Shown: positions 22,494-33,996 of the stretch, in pieces | Layout of the letters: each line of letters opens with the position of its first letter | Position numbering within the stretch: the stretch's first letter is position 1 | DNA from: Clavelina lepadiformis | Lineage: Eukaryota; Chordata; Ascidiacea; Aplousobranchia; Clavelinidae | DNA: 64,000 nucleotides | Direction of reading: 5' to 3' | Assembly: GCF_947623445.1 (NCBI RefSeq) | Contig: NC_135246.1 | Location: 188,501-252,500, forward strand | The notes under the pieces: model-generated | The model's input: the letters and a program-made list of their open reading frames with translations, nothing else | Databases searched by the model: none | What the model was told of the DNA's origin: nothing | Made by a program: the position numbers and the translations under genes

Positions 22494-22916
22494 CTTCTGT
22501 GAGATCTTTGTCCGTCACGTTCTCACTCACGGATTCCTTCGCATAGAAATCGTACAACACTACTTTCACTCGACCTAATCGAAAAATTTAACAACTTTTG
22601 TTTTTGTTTTATCTTTCTGCCATTGTTATCTAAAGGTCTAGAATATTTAAGCATCAACAAATGTTGTTACTGGCTTGCAGATATTTAATAAAAACCTAAC
22701 TGTACAAAATAAATCCGCGATTGAGTGAAAGATCGATTTGATAAAATCGTTGGAGTGTACCTGATGCGATCTCCAATATTTTGCTTTCTTGAAGAAATAG
22801 ATCAAGTTAGAGTAACAATATTGCCTAAAAGCGTGACATTTGGCTACGACCGACCTACCTTGGCATAGGGTGAAAAGTTGTCGTAAAACTGATACAAATT
22901 GATGTTTTAAAGCCAT
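22494..22916 (-). CDS. Orphan pair of exons, unrecognised protein (partial)
   Basis: Two minus-strand exons fit in phase: 22859-22916 (ATG in good context, donor CAAG|GTAGGT) and 22494-22574 (acceptor TTTTTCGATTAG, donor GAAG|GTAAGA), encoding about 46 residues that begin MALKHQFVSVLRQLF and continue VKVVLYDFYAKESV. Good splice sites and phase matching argue for a real gene. Further exons should follow towards lower coordinates but none was found. A frame read on through the first donor also stays open, so a longer single-exon reading cannot be excluded. Family unknown. Confidence 0.4.
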
Positions 22917-23516
22917 GATTTGAGAAAAGGTAACAAATCTTTATGCAGATAAGCACCATAACGGCGGTTTTGTTGGAACTTGTTGCTACCTCAGATGATG
23001 TGTAGGCAACAAAAGACGTTACCTTAAGATATACATACAATAACTTATCTACTCCTGAACCATGACCGCAATAAATTTGACTTGATTATTGGACTGACAA
23101 CATAGGCCTATGCCGCAGTACTGACTTAAGTTTCTATATAGTGAGACGTCTCAGAAAAGATGCGCGCGCCTTCATCTCTAATAGACAACGGCTAGCCTCC
23201 CTTATTCGATAATAATCAAATGAAACGCAATAAAAGAATTACCCAAACCCAAAACACTTTTTCTGAAAATAGAAATAATCTTCTGCTGGTAGCTTGCACT
23301 TCGCTTTTCTTTTCCGTTAAGTAGCCTTGTGTTAACAAGAAGAATGGCGAAAAAGGTGATTATACGATGAAGGAAGGCCTACACTGGTACTCAGCATGTG
23401 AATTCTTATCAATAGCTCTAACAGAGTCAGCAGCGGCAAAGTGTGAGCTATTTACTCTCCAGGTGCGAGTTATTTTGAAGGCGAGAAAATGGAAAGCTCG
23501 AACAATACGCGCAGGC
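22917..23516. other. Spacer before the tandem array
   Basis: No gene supported. It includes GAGACGTCTC-type palindromic words near 23141. The sequence just left of the array start does not match the unit-unit junctions inside the array, so this is the true outer boundary. Confidence 0.5.
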
Positions 23517-24108
23517 GTCACAATCACCACCAGTCATTTTTTTACAAAGCAGTAAGACATTGCATTGTATTGTATTGTATTGTTTATTTTTCGCCATTAA
23601 CTGTGCAAAGCGACAATTACGATGCTAACCGTTGTAGAATAATAAAACGCATGCTTACGAACAATTAACGAGCCGGAAAAAGCGACAGAGACCAATTAAG
23701 TGCTTAAAACACGCAAGATAGCAATAATAGATATCTGCTATAAGATGGTAGGTTAGCATGGCCACCAAACCCACAAAATAATTATTCATAAGTTTAACAA
23801 ATTTAAAACAAAAATATTACAAACAACTACATAATTTGAAATGTGGGGTTTATGCCTTCTAAGATTAAAAGCACGGATATTAAAAACCGAAATGAACATA
23901 TAAAGTTACATAGTTTGGTTGAAGAGACAATGTGAGTCTTGAACGCACAACAAATGGATGGTTAATGCAAAAGCAGCCTTCAAATTAAACTTTATTGTGT
24001 TAAGCTGTTACAATAATCCCAACACTGGAATATTCAAGATTTTGTTCTGTTTATGAATTATTGGCTAATTGTCTATGAATGAGCCACCATTTTTTTAAGT
24101 AGAATAAA

Positions 24109-24297
24109 ATGGGACAACGACTGAAAAATAAAACGTACAAACAAGTAAATATTCAGACACGAATTGTTCAAAACAAGAAGGTGCCTTTTGTCGTTTGCTT
24201 CTATCCGTCTAATCGCACCTCTACCAACAGCGCCTGTTTCGTGCCTTTGGCTGTTGTTTGCACAATTTGCGCGTCTGCCCGGTTTGACCTCAAGTGA
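24109..24297 (+). CDS. Short conserved-length ORF, unit A (doubtful)
   Basis: A 62-codon frame opened by AATAAAATGGG and intact at the same length in all three units. Most differences from units B and C alter the residue, so it may be only an open stretch. No domain recognised. Confidence 0.15.
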   Translation: MGQRLKNKTYKQVNIQTRIVQNKKVPFVVCFYPSNRTSTNSACFVPLAVVCTICASARFDLK

Positions 24298-26096
24298 CCT
24301 ACTCACGATATGACGTTACCTGCTGTAGTGGTTTTCTTTTACAGCTCATAGGTGTTATCCGCAATAGATACACAAGCTTATTTTAAAGTGAGTGGCTAAA
24401 AGCATAAACTAGTTCGATCCTGACAAGACCGGACTTAAATGCAGAAACAAAAGTTGACAAGGGTCAGCTATTTACATGCTGATGTAAGTCTAAATATAAC
24501 TTACTGGTTACCTTGCAAACCTAGATAAGATTGACAACCACTTCCATAGCGCGGCCCGTTTTCTGTTTGCTTTGCTGGGCACCATGTTATTTACAGCAAT
24601 AGCATTGTTTTTATTGCTGACATCACCTGTCTTAGATCGGTCGGGTTGTAATGCTGTTCATCAAGTTTAAATTTTTCAGCCACTGTATATTCATAAACAT
24701 ACATAATCCTTTTATTTTATTGTCATCATACGTCATACCAAATTGTTAGCTCTAATTGCTTCGTTGTTATATTTTTTGGCGCTATCCTCGTTGCATTATT
24801 GCTTTTGTGCATTTCATTCCCGCCGTTTTTCTCCTTTTTCCTGGAATGAAAAAGATATAACGGTTGTTGAACAAAATAAATCTTCTCGCAAGTTGGCGCA
24901 AACGCATCACTCATTTATTGCGGGCAGAGAGGCTGAAGTTCATCTTGGGTTGACTGTTTACTTCAGCCCAGTCTTGTCGATTGCAGTGATGTCGCAAAAT
25001 AAGTTTGAAATAACTAAGATATATCTCAAATCGCCAAGTTAAAATTTCGAGTTTTTAACATCGCGTCACACAAACGTAGCAAATGGTTGAGCGCGCTGTC
25101 AGCTAAAGTTGGTAAAACCTAAACAATCTGTGCCGGCTACTCATAGTTGAACTGGAAAAAAATTGAAGTAGGTTTTTTATTTCGAAAACAGCAGTGGCAG
25201 AGAAGTCAAATAAGTCGAAAGAAAAAACGTTTTCGGTGGAGATGGAGATTTTATATTTCCATTTAATTGAAAACATTTAAGAGTGTAATTTAGCATTTTC
25301 GGTCGTTGCAGTGGTGTGTTTTGTTTAAAGTTTTAAGTTCTTATGAAATAATGCGAGTCTGATGTTATTCAGTTACACAGAATGATTGCCGCTAGATGGC
25401 ATATTTATCATAACACAAAACCCTGTAAGATAAGCGAAGTCGTAATTGTGAGTGTCCAGTAAAGAACGTAGCAACCACAATTAAGCTAGGTCCATTTTAT
25501 CGCTTGTTGTTTCACGCGAAGAGAAGATGGCGACGGTCTTCTGTTATCTTCGGAGTGAAGTTTGGCTTCGATTTGCTCCAACTCACTCAATGCGCTGTGA
25601 ACCGCAGATAATCAGCTCTAAATTGTAATTGTAAGCTTGCAGCAGTGGAGTGCAAACATTCTCTTTTCAGCGTTTATCGTCTGATTAATTTATTGCTTTT
25701 ATTTTAATGGCTTTGTCAATTTCAAGACACTCTGTATAATAATAAAAAAACAATCCAAGCAAATGAATCAACAACATTTTTATTGACATTTCACAGAAAA
25801 TCCGGAGGTTATGCATTTGAAGCGTATCACAACTCATAATCGAACATTAACTCATGATTCTACAACAACGCGGTTAAATTTAATCTGCGATTTATTTTTT
25901 CTAATTTGTCTGGTTAATTCCTGCCGTCTTGGCAATATTCTTTGTACAATCTTCGTAGAAAAGATCTAGAGAACAAGAAGTTGGTTAACTTGGCGTTAGT
26001 GATAAATTTAATAGTTTTCTTGGGGTAGTTTGTCTTTATACCGTACATAACCAATGCACAAATTCTCATAAATGAGTACTTATTGTGTCATAGTTT

Positions 26097-26102
26097 TTTA
26101 TT
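26097..26102 (-). terminator. Polyadenylation signal of heptad gene A
   Basis: AATAAA on the minus strand, about 32 bases after the stop at 26134. Confidence 0.5.
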
Positions 26103-26133
26103 TAAATATTGTCGAATCTTACTTTTTGTGGAA

Positions 26134-26580
26134 TCATGCTCGATCCACCGCGCTACTCGTCTTTTGTATTTCTTCTTCAAAACATTTGCCAACTTTTTCA
26201 ACATCTCCAACAGACTTTTCAACATCACCAACAGACTTTTCAACATCTCTGAAAGCCTTTTCAACATCTCCAACATCGTTTTTAACAACTTTTACAACGT
26301 TTTCAACATCTTTGAAAGCCTTTCCAAAATCACCCTTTTTAACATCTCCAACAACGTTTTCAACATCTCCAACAACGTTTTTAACATCTCCAACAATGTT
26401 TTCAACATCCCCCACAGACGTTTCAGCTTCTTGATCAAACGTTTCAACATCTTCAGCAACGTTTTCAACATCTTTTTTAGCTTTTCCAAGTACCCCTTCA
26501 AAAAATTTCCCGGCTTTGCTGAAACGTTCTCCCAGGCTGCTCTCGCCTCCTTGTCTGTCAACTTTTTCATCGCTGGACAT
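26134..26580 (-). CDS. Heptad-repeat acidic protein, copy A (148 aa)
   Basis: A small, highly charged, Cys-poor protein with no signal peptide. A non-repetitive start of about 50 residues (MSSDEKVDRQGGESSLGERF) leads into seven-residue repeats of the type SVGDVEK. Valines fall three and four residues apart, the a/d spacing of a coiled coil. It ends KTSSAVDRA. The DNA repeat is 21 bp, so five of the six frames stay open across it. I chose this frame because it alone has an ATG followed by a non-repeat domain conserved in three copies, a TATA-like box about 106 bp upstream and an AATAAA 32 bp downstream. The family is unknown to me; LEA- or synuclein-like amphipathic proteins are loose analogies only. 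Confidence 0.6.
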   Translation of the reverse strand: MSSDEKVDRQGGESSLGERFSKAGKFFEGVLGKAKKDVENVAEDVETFDQEAETSVGDVENIVGDVKNVVGDVENVVGDVKKGDFGKAFKDVENVVKVVKNDVGDVEKAFRDVEKSVGDVEKSVGDVEKVGKCFEEEIQKTSSAVDRA

Positions 26581-26634
26581 GGCTAATATTTGGTGGTCGT
26601 GCTTCAATACAAAACAAATTCTTTCGTTGCAATT

Positions 26635-26692
26635 CTTGCTGAGCTGCTGTCTCTAAATTTTGCACTCAGCAAGAACTGATGTTGGTTATAAA
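26635..26692 (-). promoter_or_regulatory. Promoter and 5' leader hairpin of heptad gene A
   Basis: On the minus strand TTTATAA (complement 26686-26692) lies about 106 bp before the ATG. In the predicted leader the 9-bp words CTTGCTGAG and CTCAGCAAG form a perfect inverted repeat around a 21-base loop. The same arrangement exists in unit B, and in unit C with one changed base. Confidence 0.35.
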
Positions 26693-27975
26693 GCTTCAAT
26701 GTGCTCAAACATCTTTTTTTTCACTTTTCTGACGGCGTCATTTCGTCACTTACATAGTTCAGACGTTGAGAAAAATCCGACGAATCGCAGAAGCAAAACA
26801 CTCGAAACTGAAACACTGTAAGATTGAAAAATGTTGCGCAACCCTAAAATTACGTCATGGCTAAAAGCGTTGTAAACGTTCGACCTCGCATCACTTGCTC
26901 TATAGCGCCGAATTATACGGCAAAACGGCAAAACGTGTGCCCGCTTATACTAATTGGTTCACAATTGTTTTCAATATATTTTGCGAGTTTTGATAGGTAT
27001 TATAATGGTGGTGTTGTCATTGTATATAATGGCAGTGACGTCATAAGTTTTGAAACCATGGGGTAAAATTAACACAGCTCATGTAAATTCTCCTGCTTCT
27101 TAAAAGTCTAATAATTTCAGTCAAATCAATTCGACCGCTGATGTCATGGTGCGGGTATGTACGGTTAAATTCATGGTTAAATTCATGGTTAAATTCTTTC
27201 AGAAGTTTTGCAAAACAAAAAACCTCGAAACCGAAACTAAAAATACTTAAAAAGGAAACATGACAAGATTTAAAAATGTTGCGCAACCCTAAAATTACGT
27301 CATGGCTAAAAGCGCCATAAACGTTCGATCTTGTTTCACTTACTCCCGCGCCCAATCGGCTCTGTTCTGGGTTACACCTGCTCACAACAATGTGGTCAAT
27401 GTGGTCATGGAGTCCCAAACTTTTGTTTGACTTTTCCTGATAAAGTGCAATTTGCTATTTTGTTCCAAAGGGGCTAGTCCGGGTCCAGCTTCAATCGCCG
27501 AATCGGGGAGTCAGCTTGGGTAAGGCATTTAAACGATTTCTATGTGTGGGACAGCATGAGGCTTAACTACCGTAGCCAGGAGCGGATCCAGAGGGGGCAT
27601 CCCCTAAAATAACACTGATTTAAATAAAAATGTCTTCTAAATCCCACAAATCCTTTCAGTGTCATCATCATTTCATTTCAATCTTACGTTCATTTCTTGC
27701 ACTCGATGCAACTCGTGTCAAACAAAACCAAATTTCATTTCGCAGCGCCCTCTGCTGGTTTAATGGAAGTTAAGTTGTTTTCAATTTAAAATTTCAATCT
27801 CGTTGTGGATATCTATAGGTTATTTAATATTGCGATATTGAACTATTGAAATATGCTGGCAACAGATTCCAGTTTTAACTGATCCGCTGAAAGTATCGAC
27901 CGATACTACATTTTGTGCTGAAAAATTGCATTCTACCATAAATTTTGCTTTTTTCGTGAATTCAAAAAAGTTTTG

Positions 27976-28152
27976 ATGACATCACTGCGTTTCATGGTTC
28001 TTTCAACCCTTCTGGTGCATTTTGCTGTATCCGCCCATGGCTGCGGTCACAGGCGAGTGTTGTGTAAAGTTTGTTTGACTTCAATTTTAACTGTCTTGTT
28101 ACTTTACCATGCACGGAATGCGACAATATTCAGTCTAGCATGTCACACGTAA
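27976..28152 (+). CDS. Short secreted-type ORF, unit A (doubtful)
   Basis: A 58-residue frame whose start (MVLSTLLVHFAVSA) looks like a signal peptide, followed by a short Cys-containing tail. Unit C carries GTGAGT exactly where units A and B have GCGAGT, after CACAG, so this may be a first exon with a normal or altered splice donor. No partner exon identified. Confidence 0.2.
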   Translation: MTSLRFMVLSTLLVHFAVSAHGCGHRRVLCKVCLTSILTVLLLYHARNATIFSLACHT

Positions 28153-28285
28153 CAACGTGTACAGCGGAATAGACGAAAATTAATTTGTGTAAGACTCTGC
28201 TATGGCAAAATGTTATGGTAGTTACATTGTTCTATGCGATGAAGTGATCCTGACTCCTGACTCTAAAAGGCTGCTGGTACAATAG

Positions 28286-28436
28286 CATGTTAGTGTTACC
28301 TTCATGTTAGCATGTTAGTGTTACCTTAATGTTAGCATGTTGGTGTTACCTTAATGTTGGCATGTTAGCATGTTAGTGTTACCTTCATGTTAGCATGTTA
28401 GTATGTTAGCATGTTAGCATGTTAGTGTTACCTTCG
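28286..28436. repeat. GCATGTTA-type minisatellite, unit A
   Basis: Interspersed copies of GCATGTTA and GTGTTACCTT(C/A)ATGTTA words, about 150 bp. Confidence 0.85.
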
Positions 28437-29876
28437 TTTGACGTTCTCTCTTGTAAGCTACACAGGTCCAAAACTCGGTTAATTCTTTTAACTTTTTTTC
28501 TCACTGGAAAGATCACAGAAAAACTTTTGAAATCGATATTTGCACCGAACGACAAAATGTATGACACAAATTGTCTTTGCCTTGTATCATCTGATAACAA
28601 ATATTGTTTGTTACTCAACAAATATTAAGCAGGTGGGTTTTTCGATTTTCAATTTTGGTCGTTATAATTCTACAACGAGTTCCTCAAATGTGCTTTATGT
28701 CGAACTGAATGCTCTTGCTGGCGGTCACACAAATATCCCAAGCCTGTATCGTTGCTTGTTTTTTAAAAGATTTAATTGGACTTGTGCCTTTAATTTTTAT
28801 TTCCGTGTTCTTAATTATGTTCATTTTCATCAATTTGTCTCATTTGTCTCAGTTGGAACTTTTAGCTATGACATCATCGGTTTACGCAACTCTCCACAGT
28901 AGATTGTAATCGCTGCGAAGATTTCATACAATCACTTAAAAGGACGTTATTGAAGCGTGTTACTCATTTACGCACCACTAACTCGACTAGCTGTTCTCTT
29001 GCGTTCTCTTCTCGCGTCCAGCTGGTTTTCCGCACAGCGGGGGGGGTGCAGCGTAACAAGAAAAATATCTAGAAATGACTCACTTTTAGAAATACTTAAT
29101 TTACATTAAATTCACTTTCTTTAGTTTTACAATTATGATGTATACAGGACGCCAGATGTTTTTGCTACTAACCCGTAAAAATCTGATCAGTTTACGACGT
29201 ATAGTTTTCTAGTAATTAACGATTGAAAATGTGTGTGCGGTGTCGGCCACACCTAGTTAAAATAGTGAAGTCGCGAGCCTGGTTAGGATAGGGTCACAAC
29301 CACTACCAGTCATTTTTTTACAAAGCAGTAAGACATTGTATTGTATTGTATTGTATTGTTTATTTTTCGCCATTAACTGTGCGAAGCGACAATTACGATG
29401 CTAACCGTTGTAGAATAATAAAACGCATGCTTACGAACAATTAACGAGCCGGAAAAAGCGACAGAGACCAATTAAGGGTTTAAAACACGCAAGATAGCAA
29501 TAATAGAAAGCTTCTATAAGATGGTAGGTTAGCATTGCCACCAAACCGACAAAATAATTCCTAAGTTTAACGAATTTAAAACAAAAATATCACAAACAAC
29601 TACACAAATTTGAAATGTAGAGTTTATGTGCCCTAAGATTAAAAGTACGGATATTAAAAACCGAAATGAACATATAAAGTTACATAGTTTGGTTAAAGAG
29701 ACAATGTGAGTCTTGAGCGCACAACAAATGGATGGTTAATGCAAAAGCAGCCTTCAAATTAAACTTTATTTTGTTAAGCTGTTACAATAATCCCAACACT
29801 GGAATATTCAAGATTTTGTTCTGTTTATGAATTATTGGCTAATTGTCTATGAACCATTCTTTTCAAGCAGAATAAA

Positions 29877-30065
29877 ATGGGACAGCGGCTGAAAAATAAA
29901 ACGTGCAAACAAGTAAATATTCAGAAACGAATTGTTCAGAACAAGAAGGTGCCTTTTACCGTTTGCTTTTATCCGTCTCATAGCACCTCTAACAACAACG
30001 CCTGTTTCGTGCCTTTGGCTGTTGTTTGCACAATTTGCGCGTCTGCCCAGTTTGACCTCAAGTGA
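29877..30065 (+). CDS. Short conserved-length ORF, unit B (doubtful)
   Basis: Counterpart of the 62-codon frame in unit A, with identical predicted residues to unit C. Confidence 0.15.
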   Translation: MGQRLKNKTCKQVNIQKRIVQNKKVPFTVCFYPSHSTSNNNACFVPLAVVCTICASAQFDLK

Positions 30066-31615
30066 CCTACTCACGATATGACGTAACCTGCTGTAGTGAT
30101 TTTCCTTTACAGCTCATAGGTGTTATCCGCAGTAGGTACACAAGCTTATTTTAAAGTGAGTGGCTAAAGGCATAAACCAGTTCGATCCTGACAAGACCGG
30201 ACTTAAATGCAGAAACAAAAGTTAACAAGGTGCAATGTTCTCAGAAGAATCTCCACAAAGACTTTGGGAGAAAACTGAACCAAATCGGGTTAGTTATTTA
30301 CATGCTGATGTAAGTCTAAATATAACTTACTGGTTACCTTGCAAACCTAGATAAGATTGACAACCGCTTCAATAGCGTGGCCCGTTTTACTGCTCGCTTT
30401 GCTGGGCACCACGTTATTTACAGCCATAGCATTGTTTTTGTTGGTCACATCACCTGTCTTAGATCGGTCGGGTTGAAATGCTGTTCATCAAGTTTAAATT
30501 TTTCAGCCACTGTATAATCGTAAACATACATAATCCCTTTATTCTATCGTCATCATACGTCATAGCAAATTGTTAGCTCTAATTGCTTCGTTGTTATATT
30601 TTTTGGCGCTATCCTCGTAGCATTATTGCTTTTGTGCATTTCATTCCAGCCGTTTTTCTCCTTTTTCCTGGAATGAAAAAAATATAACGGTTGTTGAACA
30701 AAATAAATCTTCCCGCAAGTTGGCGCAAATGAATTACTGCATTTATTGCGGGCGGCAGAGAGGCTGAAGTTCATCTTGGGTTGACTGTTTATTTCAGCCC
30801 AGTCTTGTCGATGGCAGTGACGTCGCAAAATAAGTTTGAAATAACTAAGATATATCTCAAATCGCCAAGTTAAAATTTCGAGTTTTTAACATCGCGTCAC
30901 ACAAACGTAGCAAATGGTTGAGCGCGCTGTCAGCTAAAGTTGGTAAAACCTAAACAATCTGTGCCGGCTACTCATAGTTGAACTGGAAAAAAATTGAAGT
31001 AGGTTTTTTATTTCGAAAACAGCAGTGGCAGAGAAGTCAAATAAGTCGAAAGAAAAAACGTTTTCGGTGGAGATAGAGATTTTATATTTCCATTTAATTG
31101 AAAACATTTAAGAGTGTGAACCGCAGATAATCAGCTCTAAATTGTAATTGTGCGCTCGCAGCAGTGGAGTGCAAACATTTTCTTTTCAGCGTTTATCGTC
31201 TGATTAATTTATTGCTTTTATATTAATGGCTTTGTCAATTTCAAGACACTCTGTATAATAATAAAAAAACAATCCAAGCAAATGAATCAACAACATTTTT
31301 ATTGACATTTCACAGAAAATCCGGAGGTTATACATTTGAAGCGTATCACAACTCATAATCGAACATTAACTCATGATTCTACAACAACGCGGTTAAATTT
31401 AATCTGTGATTTATTTTTTCTAATTTGTCTGGTTGATTCCTGCCGTCTTGGCAATATTCTTTGTACAATCTTCGTAGAAAAGATCTAGAGAACAAGAAGT
31501 TGGTTAACTTGGCGTTAGTGATAAATTTAATAGTTTTCTTGGGGTAGTTTCTCTTTATACCGTACATAACCAATGCACAAATTCTCATAAATGAGTACTT
31601 ATTGTGTCATAGTTT

Positions 31616-31621
31616 TTTATT
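31616..31621 (-). terminator. Polyadenylation signal of heptad gene B
   Basis: AATAAA on the minus strand shortly after the stop at 31653. Confidence 0.5.
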
Positions 31622-31652
31622 TAAATATTGTCGAATCTTACTTTTTGTGGAA

Positions 31653-32141
31653 TCATGCTCGATCCACCGCGCTACTCGTCTTTTGTATTTCTTCTTCAAA
31701 AGATTTGCCAACTTCTTCAACATCTCCAACAGACTTTTCAACATCTCCAACAGACTTTTCAACATCACCAACAGACTTTTCAACATCACCAACAGACTTT
31801 TCAACATCTCTGAAAGCCTTTTCAACATCTCCAACATCGTTTTTAACAACTTTTACAACGTTTTCAACATCTTTGAAAGCCTTTCCAAAATCACCCTTTT
31901 TAACATCTCCAACAACGTTTTTAACATCTCCAACAACGTTTTTAACATCTCCAACAATGTTTTCAACATCCCCCACAGACGTTTCAGCTTCTTGATCAAA
32001 CGTTTCAACATCTTCAGCAACGTTTTCAACATCTTTTTTAGCTTTTCCAAGTACCCCTTCAAAAAATTTCCCGGCTTTGCTGAAACGTTCTCCCAGGCTG
32101 CTCTCGCCTCCTTGTCTGTCAACTTTTTCATCGCTGGACAT
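31653..32141 (-). CDS. Heptad-repeat acidic protein, copy B (162 aa)
   Basis: Same architecture as copy A but 14 residues longer, exactly two extra seven-residue repeats in the SVGDVEK run. The N-terminal 50 residues and the end are almost unchanged. The TATA-like word, leader inverted repeat and AATAAA are retained. Frame intact. Confidence 0.6.
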   Translation of the reverse strand: MSSDEKVDRQGGESSLGERFSKAGKFFEGVLGKAKKDVENVAEDVETFDQEAETSVGDVENIVGDVKNVVGDVKNVVGDVKKGDFGKAFKDVENVVKVVKNDVGDVEKAFRDVEKSVGDVEKSVGDVEKSVGDVEKSVGDVEEVGKSFEEEIQKTSSAVDRA

Positions 32142-33535
32142 GGCTAATATTTGGTGGTCGTGCTTCAATACAAAACAAATTCTTTCGTTGCAATTCTTGC
32201 TGAGCTCCTGTCTCTAAATTTTGCACTCAGCAAGAACTGATGTTGGTTATAAAGCTTCAATGTGCTCAAACATCTTTTTTTTCACTTTTCTGACGGCGTC
32301 ATTTCGTCACTTACATATTTCAGACGTTGAGAAAAATCCGACGAACCGCAGAAGCAAAACACTCGAAACTGAAACACTGTAAGATTGAAAAATGTTGCGC
32401 AACCCTAAAATTACGTCATGGCTAAAAGCGTTGTAAACGTTGGACCTCGCATCACTTGCTCTATAGCGCCGAAGTATACGGCAAAATGGCAAAAACGTGT
32501 GCCCGCTTATACTAATTGGTTCACAATTGTTTTCAATATATTTTGCGAGTTTTGATAGGTATTATAATGATGGTGTTGTTATTGTATATAATGGCAGTGA
32601 CGTCATAAGTTTTGAAACCATGGGGTAAAATTAACACAGCTCATGTAAATTCTCCTGCTTCTTAAAAGTCTAATAATTTCAGTCAAATCAATTCGACCGC
32701 TGATGTCATGGTGCGGGTATGTACGGTTAAATTCATGGTTAAATTCATGGTTAAATTCTTTCAGAAGTTTTGCAAAACAAAAAAACCTCGAAACCGAAAC
32801 TAAAAATACTTAAAAAGGAAACATGACAAGATTTAAAAATGTTGCGCAACCCTAAAATTACGTCATGGCTATAAGTGCCATAAACGTTCGATCTTGTTTC
32901 ACTTACTCCCGCGACCAATCGGCTCTGTTCTTGGTTACACCTGCTCACAACAATGTGGTCATCATTCATGGAGTCCCAAACTTTTGTTTGACTTATCCTG
33001 ATAAAGTGCAATTTGTTATTTTGTTCCAATGGGGCTAGTCCGAGTCCAGCTTCAATGGGCGAATCGGGGAGTCAGCTTGGGTAAGGCATTTAAACGATTT
33101 CTATGTGTGGGACAGCATGAGGCTTATCTACAGTAGCCAGGAGCGGATCCAGAGGGGGCATCCCCTGAAATAACACTGGTTTAAATAGAAATCTCTTCTA
33201 AATCCTACAAATCCTTTCAGTGTCATCATCATTTCATTTCAATCTTACGTTCATTTCTTGCACTCGATGCAACTCGTGTCAAACAAAACCAAATTTCATT
33301 TCGCAGCGCCCTCTGCTGGTTAATGGAAGTTAAGTTGTTTTCAATTTAAAATTTCAATCTCGTTGTTGATATCTACTGGTTATTTAATATTGCGATATTG
33401 AACTATTGAAATATGCTGGCAACAGATTCCAGTTTTAACTGATCCGCTGAAAGTATCGACCGATACTACATTTTGTGCTGAAAAATTGCATTCTACCATA
33501 AATTTTGCTTTTTTCGTGAATTCAAAAAAGTTTTG

Positions 33536-33712
33536 ATGACATCACTGCGTTTCATGGTTCTTTCAACCCTTCTGGTGCATTTTGCTGTATCCGCCCATGG
33601 CTGCGGTCACAGGCGAGTGTTGTGTAAAGTTTGTTTGACTTCAATTTTAACTGTCTTGTTACTTTACCATGCACGGAATGCGACAATATTCAGTCTAGCA
33701 TGTCACACGTAA
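33536..33712 (+). CDS. Short secreted-type ORF, unit B (doubtful)
   Basis: Copy of the 58-residue signal-peptide-like frame of unit A, unchanged in sequence. Confidence 0.2.
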   Translation: MTSLRFMVLSTLLVHFAVSAHGCGHRRVLCKVCLTSILTVLLLYHARNATIFSLACHT

Positions 33713-33842
33713 CAACGTGTACAGCGGAATAGACGAAAATTAATTTGTGTAAGACTCTGCTATGGCAAAATGTTATGGTAGTTACATTGTTCTATGCGAT
33801 GAAGTGATCCTGACTCCTGACTCTAAAAGGCTGCTGGTACAA

Positions 33843-33996
33843 TAGCATGTTAGTGTTACCTTCATGTTAGCATGTTAGTGTTACCTTAATGTTAGCATGT
33901 TGGTGTTACCTTAATGTTGGCATGTTAGCATGTTAGTGTTACCTTCATGTTAGCATGTTAGTATGTTAGCATGTTAGCATGTTAGTGTTACCTTCG
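33843..33996. repeat. GCATGTTA-type minisatellite, unit B
   Basis: Same pattern and length as in unit A. Confidence 0.85.

Larger units (their letters stand above)
23517..29292. repeat. Tandem array unit A, about 5.78 kb
   Basis: First unit of a direct array, starting near GTCACAATCACCACCAGTC. It contains, left to right, a TTGTA microsatellite, a 62-codon plus ORF, the heptad-repeat gene (minus), a signal-peptide-like short ORF, a GCATGTTA minisatellite and about 860 bp of unique tail. It lacks a roughly 60-bp block (near 24470) present in units B and C. Its second half is nearly identical to unit B. Confidence 0.9.

Noticed and set aside
25520-25640. Start-like AAGATGGCGAC as the first exon of a gene in units A and C
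   Set aside because: The frame closes after about 33 codons, has no good donor, and the whole stretch is deleted from unit B.
26072-26586. Plus-strand frames rich in TSPTDFS or NISNRLF repeats as repeat proteins
   Set aside because: They are by-products of the 21-bp repeat. They lack a conserved non-repeat domain and a promoter, unlike the minus-strand frame.
27574-27610. GGAGCGGATCCAGAGGGGGC word in each array unit as a transposon end
   Set aside because: It resembles ends of widespread elements in marine invertebrates, but no matching second end or target duplication could be found, so it is not called.
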